A stretch of DNA of 64,000 nucleotides from a gamma proteobacterium SCGC AAA168-P09 (lineage in GTDB: Bacteria; Pseudomonadota; Gammaproteobacteria; Magnimaribacterales; D2472), in NCBI GenBank assembly GCA_000385055.1, contig ARRL01000001.1:62001-126000 (forward strand), in the 5' to 3' direction. Each line of letters opens with the position of its first letter. Within the stretch, counting starts at the first letter, position 1. The position numbers and the translations under genes are program-made. Shown here in pieces: positions 51,912 through 61,751 of this stretch. The notes beneath the pieces were generated by a model that saw nothing but the letters and a program-made list of their open reading frames with translations, searched no databases and was not told the DNA's origin.

Positions 51912-52420
51912 ATGATTGATCTTATTATACTTGCAAGAAGAATTTCTACTTGTCTAATAAAAATCAAAGCAAATATAGGCGAGATATCTATGCCGCCCAT
52001 TGATGGTATAAATTTTCTAATTGGCGCTAAAAGTTTAGTAGACACCTCTTCAACTAATTTTAATAATGGATGAGGGTTTCCAGGCGCAATCCAGCTTAAG
52101 ATTACTGAGCCAATTATACAAAAGAAAAAGACTGTTAAGGTTGCATTTAAAGTTTCAATTACTGAAATCATACCAAGAACATATTCATCATATTGGCTGG
52201 AGTACAGAAGATAATATCCAGAAAACTTTAACAAAACTGCTAGTAAAAAAATTGTATAAACTTGATTAGAGAAAATGGATATTTTACTTATTGGGCTATA
52301 GAAATTAACAAACGCTTTTACAACTGGATTATAGTAGTCAACCTTCAGAGTATAAAAAACAAACATTATTATAAAAAAATAACTTAAGGCACCAAGACAT
52401 AAGCTTATTATTTCATTCAT
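51908..52420 (-). CDS. yggT: YggT-family membrane protein
   Basis: A 170-residue integral membrane protein with two YGGT repeats, each with two membrane segments. SWIAPGNPHPLLKLV near residue 113 and KLLAPIRKFIPSMGGIDISP near 133 are characteristic. The family is linked with membrane homeostasis and osmotic shock tolerance. I prefer the ATG at 52420; an upstream GTG at 52432 would overlap proC. Overlaps metX by 4 bases. Confidence 0.9.
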   Translation of the reverse strand: MNEIISLCLGALSYFFIIMFVFYTLKVDYYNPVVKAFVNFYSPISKISIFSNQVYTIFLLAVLLKFSGYYLLYSSQYDEYVLGMISVIETLNATLTVFFFCIIGSVILSWIAPGNPHPLLKLVEEVSTKLLAPIRKFIPSMGGIDISPIFALIFIRQVEILLASIIRSII

Positions 52421-52421
52421 A

Positions 52422-53213
52422 TTAAAACTCACCAGAAATTTCTTTAGATCTTTTTATTGCTGCTGCAATACCTTTATCAAAACTCTTAGATAATCCAGAG
52501 CTTTTAAAGCTTTTTATACCTGCCTCTGTGGTACCTTTTTTTGAGGCTACAGCCTTAATTAAAGCATCTGTTGTTTCTCCACTACCAATTGACTTGGAAA
52601 CGCCCTCCAGAAGATTGCTTATCATAAGATTCTTTTTTTTAAGGTCTCCATCACAAATTTTTATTATACGTTTTTCGTAAACCTGAAGAAGATAGAAAAA
52701 GTATGCAGGGCCACTTCCAACAAGTCCTGTGAAATCATCAAGATGAGATTCTTTGTGTATGTCTAAAACCATTCCAACTTTTTTAAAAAGAAGAGCGATT
52801 TCTCTTTGGGTAACTTTTGATGCTGAAATATTAAACAAAGCGGTGATTCCTTTTTTAAATCTAGATGATGTATTGGGCATCACTCTCATTAGCTCAACAT
52901 TCGCAAATTGAGAAAGGTATTTTTTTGATTTGATTCCAGCAACTAAAGTAATAATTTTAGGCTTTTTAAGCAAAGAGCATATTTCTGCATACGCACTCAA
53001 AGCATCCTTAGGTTTAACTGCTAATATAAAAATATCAGAAGATCGAACGTTATTAATTGAATATTTTTTAATTTTTAGCTTATCTAGCTTAGCAGAATTA
53101 GATTTATTTCTATCAATGTAAAGTAGATTTTTTCTACTATGCCCACCTTCAATCAAGCCTTCAATAACTGCTTGAGATATGTTTCCTGCTCCGACAAATA
53201 CTATTCTTTTCAT
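52422..53213 (-). CDS. proC: pyrroline-5-carboxylate reductase
   Basis: A 263-residue NADP enzyme that makes proline. The Rossmann start IVFVGAGNISQAVIEGL, then VELMRVMPNTSSRFKKGI near 107 and FTGLVGSGPAYFFYLLQV near 154, with the C-terminal TTEAGIKSFKSSGLSKSFDK, are as expected. Located between yggS (one-base TAATG overlap) and yggT, a widely conserved order. Confidence 0.95.
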   Translation of the reverse strand: MKRIVFVGAGNISQAVIEGLIEGGHSRKNLLYIDRNKSNSAKLDKLKIKKYSINNVRSSDIFILAVKPKDALSAYAEICSLLKKPKIITLVAGIKSKKYLSQFANVELMRVMPNTSSRFKKGITALFNISASKVTQREIALLFKKVGMVLDIHKESHLDDFTGLVGSGPAYFFYLLQVYEKRIIKICDGDLKKKNLMISNLLEGVSKSIGSGETTDALIKAVASKKGTTEAGIKSFKSSGLSKSFDKGIAAAIKRSKEISGEF

Positions 53214-53887
53214 TATCTTTTACCAAAAATAAGCTCCCCAATTCTTACCATGTTAGACCCGAATTTTATTGCAGACTCGAAGTCATTGGTAGTCCCCATA
53301 GAAAGGCGGTTAGCATTTGGATGGAATTTTGTTAACTTATCAATTAATTCTTTTGATTTAATCATTTGCTCTTTAGAATCTCCTGCAAGACTTGGGAGGA
53401 CCATTATCCCCTTTAAATTAATATTTTCCAGCGATTTTACATGATCAGCAAAATCGAGCAATTCTTTTGGCCTTAACCCATATTTAGACGACTCTTCTGA
53501 AATATTGACTTGTATACACCCATTTATTTTTTTGTTCAGATTATTGCATTCAGAATTAACTTTGTTAGCTATTTTTTCTCTATCTAATGAATGAATCCAA
53601 TGAGCATTTTTTGAAATAATTTTTGCTTTGTTTGACTGCAAAGGTCCAATAAAATGCCAAATCATATTTTCAAAATTGAGCTTTTTTACTTTTTCTTCAA
53701 GCTCTTGGGCATAGTTCTCACCAAAGTTTCTTATTCCTATCTCATAAGCATATTTAATATGCTCAATACTTTTTTTCTTTGATACTGCTATCAGAGTTAC
53801 TTCATCAGATCGATTTAAAGTCTCTTTAGAAGCCCTTTCAATACTTAATTGAATATCATTTATATGTTTTCTTAATTTTTTTTGCAT
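53213..53887 (-). CDS. yggS: YggS-family PLP homeostasis protein
   Basis: A 224-residue PLP-binding protein of the YggS/PROSC family. The lysine motif TLIAVSKKKSIEHIKYAY near residue 30, NFGENYAQELEEKV near 54, WHFIGPLQSNKAK near 74 and SMGTTNDFESAIKFGSNMVRIG near the end are conserved. It controls pyridoxal phosphate pools. It overlaps the SPOR-domain gene by 16 bases. Confidence 0.95.
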   Translation of the reverse strand: MQKKLRKHINDIQLSIERASKETLNRSDEVTLIAVSKKKSIEHIKYAYEIGIRNFGENYAQELEEKVKKLNFENMIWHFIGPLQSNKAKIISKNAHWIHSLDREKIANKVNSECNNLNKKINGCIQVNISEESSKYGLRPKELLDFADHVKSLENINLKGIMVLPSLAGDSKEQMIKSKELIDKLTKFHPNANRLSMGTTNDFESAIKFGSNMVRIGELIFGKR

Positions 53888-54405
53888 AAAGTTCTCAGAC
53901 GTGGGTCAAAGCCGCTCTTAGTTATCTGTTCTTTAGCATTATTAGCTGCAGACCTATTTTTATATGGACCGCTTAAAACGCTGTGAAGTAATTTTTCAGG
54001 CTGAGAAGGACTATATATTTCATTAATTGATATTAGATCTATATCATTAAGTATTTCTCGTGCTTCATAGGCATATTTTTTATTACCATATGCTCCGATT
54101 TGAACGAAGTATTCACATGACATAAAACTTGATTTATCTTCAGACTCGATCAGTATGGAATTTTCTATTAAAGATGTAGGAAAATCTATAGTGATACTAT
54201 TTAAGTTTTTTCTTTGCTCGACAGTTTCAATGTCAGTTTCAAAATACATAAATGAGATCGCAGCAAGCATTATAGCCATAAAAAAAATTACCAATAATAA
54301 GTTACTAGATACTACAGAGGTATTTTTTTTCTTTGATTTAAATACAATCTTCCTATTTTTTATATGATTTCTTTTAGATGAGTTTCTTTTTGCATAATCT
54401 CTCAT
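53872..54405 (-). CDS. SPOR-domain membrane protein, FtsN-like
   Basis: A 177-residue bitopic protein: a basic cytoplasmic start (RDYAKRNSSKRNHIKNRK), one membrane segment (about 33-52), a linker, and a C-terminal SPOR domain (EYFVQIGAYGNKKYAYEARE, then VLSGPYKNRSAANNAKEQ and an end with a cysteine). SPOR domains bind septal peptidoglycan. A SPOR gene right after argS is seen in many gammaproteobacteria, where it codes for an FtsN-type protein. No FtsN essential region can be proven. Confidence 0.8.
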   Translation of the reverse strand: MRDYAKRNSSKRNHIKNRKIVFKSKKKNTSVVSSNLLLVIFFMAIMLAAISFMYFETDIETVEQRKNLNSITIDFPTSLIENSILIESEDKSSFMSCEYFVQIGAYGNKKYAYEAREILNDIDLISINEIYSPSQPEKLLHSVLSGPYKNRSAANNAKEQITKSGFDPRLRTLCKKN

Positions 54406-54410
54406 AAATT

Positions 54411-56156
54411 TTACATTTTTTCTATTGGCTTAATACCCAGCATACCAAGACCATTAGATAATATTATTTTTGCTGCATTAAGGCAGTAGATAATCGCTTC
54501 AATATTCTCTTTTGACTCAGTTAAAACTTGATTATCATTATAAAAACTATGAAAACAGTGAGCAAAATCTTTCAAATAAAATATTATTAAATGGGGCTGG
54601 AGAGATAATGATGCTCTTAATATAACGCTTGGATATTTACTCATCTCGTGTATTAATTTGTCACAATTTTTATATGACCCCTTGGCTATGCTATTGGCCT
54701 CACTAGGCATCGATGCACTCACATTCAGGTATTTTTTTTGAAGTGAACATATTCTTGCATGAGCATATTGAATGTAATAAAAGATATTTTCTTTGCTATC
54801 AGCCTTTGCAAGACTCAGATCAAAATCAAGATGTTGATCAGCTTGCTTTGATAGATAATAGAATCTCGCAGCATCTGTTCCAATTTCATTTATTAGGTCT
54901 GCTAAAGAAAAGAACTCTCCAGATCTTGTAGACATTTTAACCTTTTTGCCATCTTTAAAAAGATTTGCAAATTGAACCAACCGGACATCAAGACTGGTCT
55001 TATCAAATCCCAAACCATTAATAGAGGCCTCAATTCTTTTTATGTAACCATGGTGGTCGGCGCCCCAAACGTTAATAAGCTTATCAAATCCTCTATCTAT
55101 TTTATCCTTATGATAAGCAACATCAGATGCAAAATATGTAGCTCTTCCGTCATCTCTAATAAGTACCCTATTTTTATCGTCACCATCCTTAACAGTGGTT
55201 AACCAAATTGCTCCATTTTCTTCATAAGCAAGACCTTTATTTTTTAATGAGTTAATCGCTAATGATATTTTTGATCCTTCATCAGTTAAATCACCAAGAC
55301 TTGACTCACTGAACCAGTTATCAAAAGTTACATTAAAATCTTCAAGATCAGTTCTGATTGTTTGTAAGACTTGACTTAAGGCGAGTGATTTAATATCAAG
55401 CCATTTTGCATTTTCTTTATTTTTAATTCTTATTATCAATTCATCTATTTCTTTTTCTTCATCTTTTGGAAGATTATGAATTAATTCTTTGGAATCAATA
55501 AGAGGAGCTACTTTATGGACTTCTTTAAATAATTTAGCTATATCAGATATATATAAACCTTTATAGGCATTTTGAGGAAAATAACCCATTAACTCTTCTT
55601 CATAAATTCTAATAAAAACGCTAGCTGTAAGAATATCTATTTGTCTTCCAGCATCGTTTATATAATATTCTTTCTGAACCGAATAGCCTGAAGATTTAAG
55701 AATTCTTCCAATAGCATCACCATATGCAGCGCCTCTTCCATGGCCCACATGCAGAGGACCAGTTGGATTTGCTGATACAAATTCAATCTGAATTGATTGA
55801 TTTTTTCCATGATCTGATGAACCAAAGCTTGATGACTGAGTATTAATATTTTTAATTATTGAAATAAAGTCTTCTCGCTTAAGTGCAATATTAATGAATC
55901 CAGGGCCAGCAATCTCTACGCTTTTAAATTTATTTGAGTCTATTAATTCTTTTTTTAATGTAAAGGCAAGTTCTTTAGGATTCTTTTTTAATTTACTTGC
56001 AGCAATCATGCAAACATTTGTTGTTAAGTGACCTTTAGACAGATCATCAGTAACACCAGAAGAATATCTTTTTTTTATTTCATCTAAAGCATTTTTTTCG
56101 ATGTTCGAAAGAGATGATAGAAATTTGTTTATCTCTTCGTTTAGTGCCTCAATCAT
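54411..56156 (-). CDS. argS: arginyl-tRNA synthetase
   Basis: A 581-residue class I synthetase. The HIGH-like motif is PTGPLHVGHGRGAAYGD near residue 113, the KMSK-like motif KVKMSTRSGE near 385, and the C-terminal anticodon-binding end (YNDNQVLTESKENIE) is present. The N-terminal Arg-tRNA domain begins IEALNEEINKFL. Length matches the usual ~580. A GTG lies 3 bases upstream, but the ATG at 56156 overlaps the efp stop and is preferred. It charges tRNA-Arg. Confidence 0.96.
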   Translation of the reverse strand: MIEALNEEINKFLSSLSNIEKNALDEIKKRYSSGVTDDLSKGHLTTNVCMIAASKLKKNPKELAFTLKKELIDSNKFKSVEIAGPGFINIALKREDFISIIKNINTQSSSFGSSDHGKNQSIQIEFVSANPTGPLHVGHGRGAAYGDAIGRILKSSGYSVQKEYYINDAGRQIDILTASVFIRIYEEELMGYFPQNAYKGLYISDIAKLFKEVHKVAPLIDSKELIHNLPKDEEKEIDELIIRIKNKENAKWLDIKSLALSQVLQTIRTDLEDFNVTFDNWFSESSLGDLTDEGSKISLAINSLKNKGLAYEENGAIWLTTVKDGDDKNRVLIRDDGRATYFASDVAYHKDKIDRGFDKLINVWGADHHGYIKRIEASINGLGFDKTSLDVRLVQFANLFKDGKKVKMSTRSGEFFSLADLINEIGTDAARFYYLSKQADQHLDFDLSLAKADSKENIFYYIQYAHARICSLQKKYLNVSASMPSEANSIAKGSYKNCDKLIHEMSKYPSVILRASLSLQPHLIIFYLKDFAHCFHSFYNDNQVLTESKENIEAIIYCLNAAKIILSNGLGMLGIKPIEKM

Positions 56157-56719
56157 CACTTTGCTCTTCCAATATAGTTTTCATCTCTGGTGTCCACTTT
56201 TACTTTTTCTCCCTCATTTACAAATAAAGGAACTTGTATGGTAACTCCAGTTTCTAACTCTGCTGGCTTGGTTGCTCCTGAAACAGTATCACCTTTTACA
56301 CCTGGTTCGGACTTAATGATTTTAAGCTCTACATTCACTGGGGGTTCTACAGATATTGGCTTATCATCCCATAAAATAATTTCACAAGTTTCTTGGCCAA
56401 CTAACCATTTTTTTGCATCCCCCATCTCTTTAGAACCTACTTCTATTTGCTCATAAGTTGAAGAATCCATAAAATGCCAACTGTCACCATCTGTGTATAA
56501 AAACTCCATGTCTTTATTATTAATATCAGCTATTTCAGCAGACTCGCCAGATTTAAAAGTTTTATCATTAGTGTTTCCTGAAAGAAGGTTTTTATATTTA
56601 ACCCTCATAACAGCTTGACCTTTACCGGGTTTGTGAAATTCATGCTCAATTATTGAGCAAGGAGCATTATCTATGAGTAATTTAGTTCCATTTTTAAATT
56701 GGTTTGTAGAAATTTTCAT
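56156..56719 (-). CDS. efp: translation elongation factor P
   Basis: A 187-residue EF-P. The KOW-like N-domain contains EHEFHKPGKGQAVMRVKYKN, in which the lysine at 33 in P-G-K-G is the one modified by beta-lysylation in gammaproteobacteria. The C-terminus ends VDTRDENYIGRAK, typical. It relieves stalling at polyproline runs. It leads the operon with argS. The 257 bases upstream (56720-56976, divergent from DUF1295) are AT-rich and must hold both promoters; I see no clear boxes. Confidence 0.95.
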   Translation of the reverse strand: MKISTNQFKNGTKLLIDNAPCSIIEHEFHKPGKGQAVMRVKYKNLLSGNTNDKTFKSGESAEIADINNKDMEFLYTDGDSWHFMDSSTYEQIEVGSKEMGDAKKWLVGQETCEIILWDDKPISVEPPVNVELKIIKSEPGVKGDTVSGATKPAELETGVTIQVPLFVNEGEKVKVDTRDENYIGRAK

Positions 56720-56976
56720 ATTAACTTTATTTTTTGTGCTATTTTAATGTTTGTTATTAGAAAAACTATGAATAAATTAATTTTAATAATTGCATCTATA
56801 CAATTGTATCTTCTTGCAGTCAAACAAGCGAACGAACTAAATATCAAAACAATCATTAAATCTTTAGCAATTTCATAAAATATTGCTTCAAAGACTATTG
56901 TATAAATATTCCCTATAATAAGAGAACTGCAGTTATAAATAAAAAAAGACTAGGCACTAAGTTAGGATAAATAAAA

Positions 56977-57837
56977 ATGCAACAAATAATAAATATATCA
57001 ATATCATTATCAGCTTTTTTGTTAGCCGTTTTGATTGCTGGGGCAACAGAAATAGATTTGGTTCTTAGAGTAGTAATATTGGCTTTTATCATTCAATGGA
57101 TTGCATTCTTGCCTGCATACATATTTCAAACTGAAAAGTTTTATGACTTAACAGGAAGCCTCACTTATCTTTCTGTTGTATGGTATGCACTTTTCTATAG
57201 CTCAAATTTTTTTACTAATTTAAATGGAGCTAATATAGCAATAGTTCTTCTAATTACCTTTTGGGCAATAAGACTGGGTAGTTTTTTATTTATGAGAATT
57301 CATAAAGATGGAGAAGATAAGAGATTTAGAACAATAAAACCATCAGCAACACAATTTTTTATGACGTGGACTCTTCAGGGTTTATGGGTTTCGCTTTGTT
57401 CAATGTGTGCTTTAACTGCAATATCTTCAGATACTGGTGTAGTAGTTAATATTTTATTTTATATTGGTTTTGGTCTGTTTCTATATGGATTTATTACAGA
57501 GATTGTTGCAGATATGCAAAAGACCGCATTTAGATCAATTCCAGAAAATAAAGATAAGTTTATTACTACCGGCTTATGGGCAAAGTCTAGGCATCCAAAT
57601 TTTTTTGGTGAAATTGTTCTTTGGACTGGGATTGCAGTAATGTCGTTTTCATCTTTAAAAGGTCTTCAATACTTAACTTTAATATCACCAATTTTTACGT
57701 ATTTGCTTCTTGTCTATGTAAGCGGCATAAGAATGCTTGAAGCAAGAGCAGACAAAAAATGGGGTAATGACAAAGAATATATTAAGTACAAAGCTGAAAC
57801 CCCAGCCCTTATAATTAACTATAAGAAAATTCAATAG
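56977..57837 (+). CDS. DUF1295 steroid-5-alpha-reductase-like protein
   Basis: A 286-residue membrane protein with six or seven segments. The DUF1295 hallmark is the C-terminal GLWAKSRHPNFFGEIVLWTG near residue 205, plus ADKKWGNDKEYIKYKAETP at the end. The upstream GSLTYLSVVWYALFYS is the same family. DUF1295 proteins are 3-oxo-5-alpha-steroid 4-dehydrogenase-like reductases of unknown substrate. It stands alone before the TonB operon. Confidence 0.86.
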   Translation: MQQIINISISLSAFLLAVLIAGATEIDLVLRVVILAFIIQWIAFLPAYIFQTEKFYDLTGSLTYLSVVWYALFYSSNFFTNLNGANIAIVLLITFWAIRLGSFLFMRIHKDGEDKRFRTIKPSATQFFMTWTLQGLWVSLCSMCALTAISSDTGVVVNILFYIGFGLFLYGFITEIVADMQKTAFRSIPENKDKFITTGLWAKSRHPNFFGEIVLWTGIAVMSFSSLKGLQYLTLISPIFTYLLLVYVSGIRMLEARADKKWGNDKEYIKYKAETPALIINYKKIQ

Positions 57838-57932
57838 ATAAAAAAATAACAATGTCTAGAAATAAAGTTATTTAAAAAGTTTTATTATTTCAATATGACT
57901 GGTAACATGGACAAACTTTTAGGGAGATTTCA

Positions 57933-58682
57933 ATGAAAAATAAAATTAAAATATTTCATTTAGTTATGATTTTTTCTGTATCAGGACTAATGTCATCGTC
58001 AGATATGGAAAGTGTCTTAGAGATTGGAAGAGATAATCAAATTTTATCTGCCCAATCTCAGGATAAAATAGATTTAACTGAGAGACAAACAGATAAGATT
58101 GTTAATGAATGGAAGGCTGTATCTAAGCAGGTAGAAGGATTAAAGTTATATAACGAACAAAAAAGAATTCAAATAAAAGCTCAGCTGGAATTAATGGATA
58201 AGCTTGATGAGCAACTTGTTCAGGTTGTTGTTATGCAAAGACAAATTCCACCTCTCGCCCAAAGAATGCTTGAAAGCCTAGAATCATTTATAAATCTTGA
58301 TACTCCCTTCAGGATTGAAGAAAGAACAAACAGAATAGATTTAGTAAGATCGTCGTTAGCTAAGCCAAAAGTTACAGCCTCAGAACAGGTTCGTCAAGTT
58401 CTTGAGGCATACAATATTGAGGCCGAGTATGGAAGAAAAATTGATACATATGAAAGCACATTAACAGATGGAACTGTTGTCAATATTTTAGTTGTAGGAA
58501 GAATTGGTATGTTCTATCAGACAAAAGATGAGCAATCTAGTGGAAGATGGAATAATGACACTAATTCATGGGATGAATTACCTGGATCATATAGAAAGCC
58601 TATTAGAGATGGAATACGAATGGCCAAAAAACTTGCACCAACAGATATGTTGATGATGCCAGTAATTAAAGGAGAGGTGTAA
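57933..58682 (+). CDS. DUF3450 periplasmic protein of the TonB operon
   Basis: A 249-residue secreted protein: a signal peptide (about 1-23), a long coiled-coil (about 40-105, e.g. VNEWKAVSKQVEGLKLY), then a small globular region ending GSYRKPIRDGIRMAKKL. DUF3450 genes stand first in the TonB/ExbB operons of Vibrio, Shewanella and many marine gammas. Its role is unknown; it probably touches the TtpC-type ExbB in the periplasm. An AGGGAGA site precedes the ATG. Confidence 0.85.
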   Translation: MKNKIKIFHLVMIFSVSGLMSSSDMESVLEIGRDNQILSAQSQDKIDLTERQTDKIVNEWKAVSKQVEGLKLYNEQKRIQIKAQLELMDKLDEQLVQVVVMQRQIPPLAQRMLESLESFINLDTPFRIEERTNRIDLVRSSLAKPKVTASEQVRQVLEAYNIEAEYGRKIDTYESTLTDGTVVNILVVGRIGMFYQTKDEQSSGRWNNDTNSWDELPGSYRKPIRDGIRMAKKLAPTDMLMMPVIKGEV

Positions 58683-60070
58683 TGAAAAATTTATATTTAA
58701 TATTGCCAGTAATTTTACTTTCTTTTAATGGCCTTATTCATGGTCAAGACTCATCCGAAGAAGTTGAAGAGCTCTCAACTGTTGAGGCACTTTTAGCTCT
58801 TGTTAAAGAAGGAAAAACTAAAGAACAAGCAGCCAATACTTCCAGAGAAAATAACTTCATGGCTAATAAGAATAAACAAGCCTCAATATTAGCTGCAGAA
58901 AAAAGAGAATTAGCAAGGCAAGAAAAAATTGCTGACACACTTGAGGCAGAATTCAAAAAGAACGAAGGAATTCTTCGTGTAAAAGAAGAAGCATACAATA
59001 AAGAGCTTGGATCCTTGGTTGAGCTTTTTGGACATTTACAAAGTTCTGCAGGAGAAGCGTCTGTTCAATTTTCGGGTTCATTAACCGGAGCTGAATACGG
59101 GCAAGATAGAGTAAGATTTTTAAATAATCTTACTGGCAAAATGTCAGAAACAACAGAATTACCAACAATTAGAGAAATTGAGGGCCTATGGTATGAGCTT
59201 CAAAGAGAAATGGTTGCAAGCGGACAAGTTGTATCTTTTACTGCAAATGTTATAGACGTAGATGGAGAAACTTCCGAATGTGTTGTGACTAGAGTTGGAT
59301 TATTTAACGCTGTTTGTGATGGAAAGTATTTAGAATATGCAACGGCAAAAGGTCAATACGCTTTCCTACCAAGACAACCAGTTGGAAGATATACAAAGAC
59401 TGCTAAAAAAATAGGCAATGCTGATCCTGGTGATCAAGTGAAGTTTGGAGTTGATCCAACTGGACCTACGGGTGGAAGCTTGCTTGCCAATCTTATACAA
59501 ACACCTTCATTAATGGAAAGAGCTCAACAAGGTAGAGAAGTTGGTTATGCAATTATCGCTGTTGGTATTGTAGCTGTATTATTTGCTATCTATAAATTAT
59601 TTGATCTTTATAAAATAGGGACTGCTGTAAGAAAGCAAGCAAACCAAGACGTTGCTGATACTTCTAACCCTCTTGGAAGAGTGCTCAAGGTCGGGCAAGA
59701 TAACTTTAATAAAGATATTGATACCCTTGAACTAAAGTTAGCTGAGGCAATAATGGCAGAAAGGCCTGCAATTGATATGGGTATTGGTTTTATTAAAATA
59801 ATATCTGTGATAGCTCCACTCGCTGGTTTACTTGGTACAGTTACAGGAATGATTGTGACTTTCCAAATGATTACTTTATATGGAACAGGAGATCCAAAAC
59901 TAATGGCTGGTGGTATTTCACAGGCACTTGTTACAACAGTTTTAGGACTACTGGTAGCTATCCCAACAAGTTTACTTCACTCATTTACACAGTCTTCTGC
60001 TAGAGGAATAATTAGCATTTTAGAAGAACAGAGTACAGGTATTCTTGCTGAGAGAGCTGAATCTAAGTAG
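58682..60070 (+). CDS. TtpC-type ExbB/TolQ family protein
   Basis: A 462-residue protein: a signal sequence (1-22), a periplasmic coiled-coil domain (about 40-130), a small beta-rich part to about 265, then three membrane segments with the MotA/TolQ/ExbB proton channel (IDMGIGFIKIISVIAPLAGL, then GTVTGMIVTFQMI and ISQALVTTVLGLLVAIP). This is the long ExbB variant called TtpC in Vibrio, which makes TonB systems of type TonB2 work. Stop of DUF3450 overlaps its start by one base. Confidence 0.9.
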   Translation: MKNLYLILPVILLSFNGLIHGQDSSEEVEELSTVEALLALVKEGKTKEQAANTSRENNFMANKNKQASILAAEKRELARQEKIADTLEAEFKKNEGILRVKEEAYNKELGSLVELFGHLQSSAGEASVQFSGSLTGAEYGQDRVRFLNNLTGKMSETTELPTIREIEGLWYELQREMVASGQVVSFTANVIDVDGETSECVVTRVGLFNAVCDGKYLEYATAKGQYAFLPRQPVGRYTKTAKKIGNADPGDQVKFGVDPTGPTGGSLLANLIQTPSLMERAQQGREVGYAIIAVGIVAVLFAIYKLFDLYKIGTAVRKQANQDVADTSNPLGRVLKVGQDNFNKDIDTLELKLAEAIMAERPAIDMGIGFIKIISVIAPLAGLLGTVTGMIVTFQMITLYGTGDPKLMAGGISQALVTTVLGLLVAIPTSLLHSFTQSSARGIISILEEQSTGILAERAESK

Positions 60071-60079
60071 GGCAATAAT

Positions 60080-60610
60080 ATGCTTTTTGCATTAACTGAA
60101 GCTATATCTTCCATAAGAGATTTTATGGAAGCTGGTGGGACTGTTCTTTGGTTAATTGCTGCTCTTGTATTCTTTATGTGGGGAATGATATTTGAAAGAA
60201 TTTGGTATCTATCCCATGCTCATAGAAAGTATGTAAGTGAGCTTGCAATCCAATGGAATAATCGTAAAGATAAAAATTCATGGCATGCACTTCAGATTAG
60301 AGAAAAGATGATGTCTCAGGCTAAACTAGAAATTAATAAAAACATTAGTATCATTCAAACATGTATTGTTTTGGCTCCATTGCTAGGGCTATTAGGTACT
60401 GTAACAGGAATGATTGAGGTATTTCAGGTAATGGCATTTAATGGCGGTGGTGATGCTAGAGCAATGGCAGGTGGTGTATCTAAAGCAACTCTTCCTACAA
60501 TGGCAGGCATGGTTGCTGCATTGTCAGGATCATTCGCAGCCATTTATTTGACCAGTACAAGTAAAAGACATGAATCAGAGCTTAATGATATTATAAAAAG
60601 AGATATATAG
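60080..60610 (+). CDS. exbB: ExbB proton-channel protein
   Basis: A 176-residue ExbB with three membrane segments (about 20-39, 97-115 and 137-160). The family signature is APLLGLLGTVTGMIEVFQ near residue 99 and the second is ISKATLPTMAGMV-like (VSKATLPTMAGMVAAL). It joins ExbD to carry protons and energise TonB. It sits 9 bases after the TtpC-type gene. Confidence 0.92.
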   Translation: MLFALTEAISSIRDFMEAGGTVLWLIAALVFFMWGMIFERIWYLSHAHRKYVSELAIQWNNRKDKNSWHALQIREKMMSQAKLEINKNISIIQTCIVLAPLLGLLGTVTGMIEVFQVMAFNGGGDARAMAGGVSKATLPTMAGMVAALSGSFAAIYLTSTSKRHESELNDIIKRDI

Positions 60611-60623
60611 TAGAGGAAAACTT

Positions 60624-61034
60624 ATGAGAAGAAATGCAATTTCAAGTGCCGTTCAAGAAGAAAATGATGAAATTAATTTAACACCTATGCTAGATGTTGT
60701 TTTTATAATGTTAATTTTCTTTATTGTTACTGCTAATTTTATAAAAGAGCCTGGATTAGAAATAAATAGACCTGATTCAGATACCGCTGAAACTCAAGAG
60801 AATGCAGCAATTTTGATAGCTGTTGGCCCAACTGGAGAGGTCTGGATGGATGGTAGAAGAATTGATGTAAGGCAAGTTAAAGCAAACGTTGTAAAACTCT
60901 TGGCAGATAACCCTCAAGGGTCTGTAGTAATTCAAGCTGATGAAAAAGCAATGGCTGATACCATTATTCAAGTTATGGATGGAGCCAGAGAAGCAGGCGT
61001 TAATGCAATTTCTTTGGCATCAGAACCAAAATAA
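60624..61034 (+). CDS. exbD: ExbD biopolymer transport protein
   Basis: A 136-residue bitopic protein: INLTPMLDVVFIMLIFFIV near residue 19 is the ExbD motif with the proton-carrying aspartate in the membrane. A periplasmic domain follows, with VIQADEKAMADTIIQVMD near 104. It forms the channel with ExbB. Confidence 0.94.
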   Translation: MRRNAISSAVQEENDEINLTPMLDVVFIMLIFFIVTANFIKEPGLEINRPDSDTAETQENAAILIAVGPTGEVWMDGRRIDVRQVKANVVKLLADNPQGSVVIQADEKAMADTIIQVMDGAREAGVNAISLASEPK

Positions 61035-61046
61035 ATATATAAATTT

Positions 61047-61751
61047 ATGGATCAAATAGTTACGGTAATAAAGTCTGCATTAAAACCAATTCAAACAGCT
61101 TACTATAATGCTTTTAATGCAAATAAGTACGCAGCTGGGATTGGTTTATCTGTATTAATTACAATATCGTTATTTTTTGTAATGGTTATTCTTATTTCGT
61201 TAGGTGATAGTGGTATAAAAGAAGATAATTCAGTCAAATTAGCAGATGTAGTAATGCCTGAAAGACAAATAGATACTTTTTTATCTGAGGTTGATAAACC
61301 TGAGCAACCAGAAGAACAGCCAGAAGATATAGCCCAACCAGAATTAGATCTGCAGCCATTAACAGGCATAGATGTTTCTATTGCAAAGCCTAAAGCAAAT
61401 TTTACTTCTGGGGGTAGTTTTTTTAGAGATGGAGAATATATACCCTTATTTAAGGTGCAGCCAATTTATCCAAGGCGAGCCCAAGAAAGAGGAACTCAAG
61501 GGTTTTCAATTGTCTCTTTCACCATTACTGAGAGTGGAAGTGTTGAAAATGCAGTAGCGATTGAAGGATATTGCGGTGATCCAACTGGACCAGAATCAGA
61601 GATGCGACCGTGTTCAATGTTTAATAGTGCCTCTGCAAGAGCAGCACTTAAATTAAAATACAAACCAAAGATTGTTGATGGCAATGCTACAGCTGTAAAT
61701 GATGTATTGCATAGATTTACTTTTATAATGGCAGAAGATGAAGGCAGATAA
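61047..61751 (+). CDS. tonB: TonB energy transducer
   Basis: A 234-residue TonB: one membrane segment (about 30-54), a short acidic proline-rich linker (EQPEEQPEDIAQPEL), and a C-terminal TonB domain with YPRRAQERGTQGFSIVSFTI near 132. The proline stretch is short compared with E. coli TonB, which is common for TonB2-like proteins. It spans the periplasm to open outer-membrane receptors. Gap to exbD is 12 bases. Confidence 0.93.
   Translation: MDQIVTVIKSALKPIQTAYYNAFNANKYAAGIGLSVLITISLFFVMVILISLGDSGIKEDNSVKLADVVMPERQIDTFLSEVDKPEQPEEQPEDIAQPELDLQPLTGIDVSIAKPKANFTSGGSFFRDGEYIPLFKVQPIYPRRAQERGTQGFSIVSFTITESGSVENAVAIEGYCGDPTGPESEMRPCSMFNSASARAALKLKYKPKIVDGNATAVNDVLHRFTFIMAEDEGR

Noticed and set aside
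56768-56878. 36-residue frame starting MNKLILIIAS upstream of the DUF1295 gene
   Set aside because: There is no ribosome site and the sequence is AT-rich enough for chance. A signal-peptide-like start alone is not enough.
57858-57871. AAATAA-AG-TTATTT inverted repeat before the TonB operon
   Set aside because: Six-base A/T arms occur often by chance here, and it does not resemble a Fur box.
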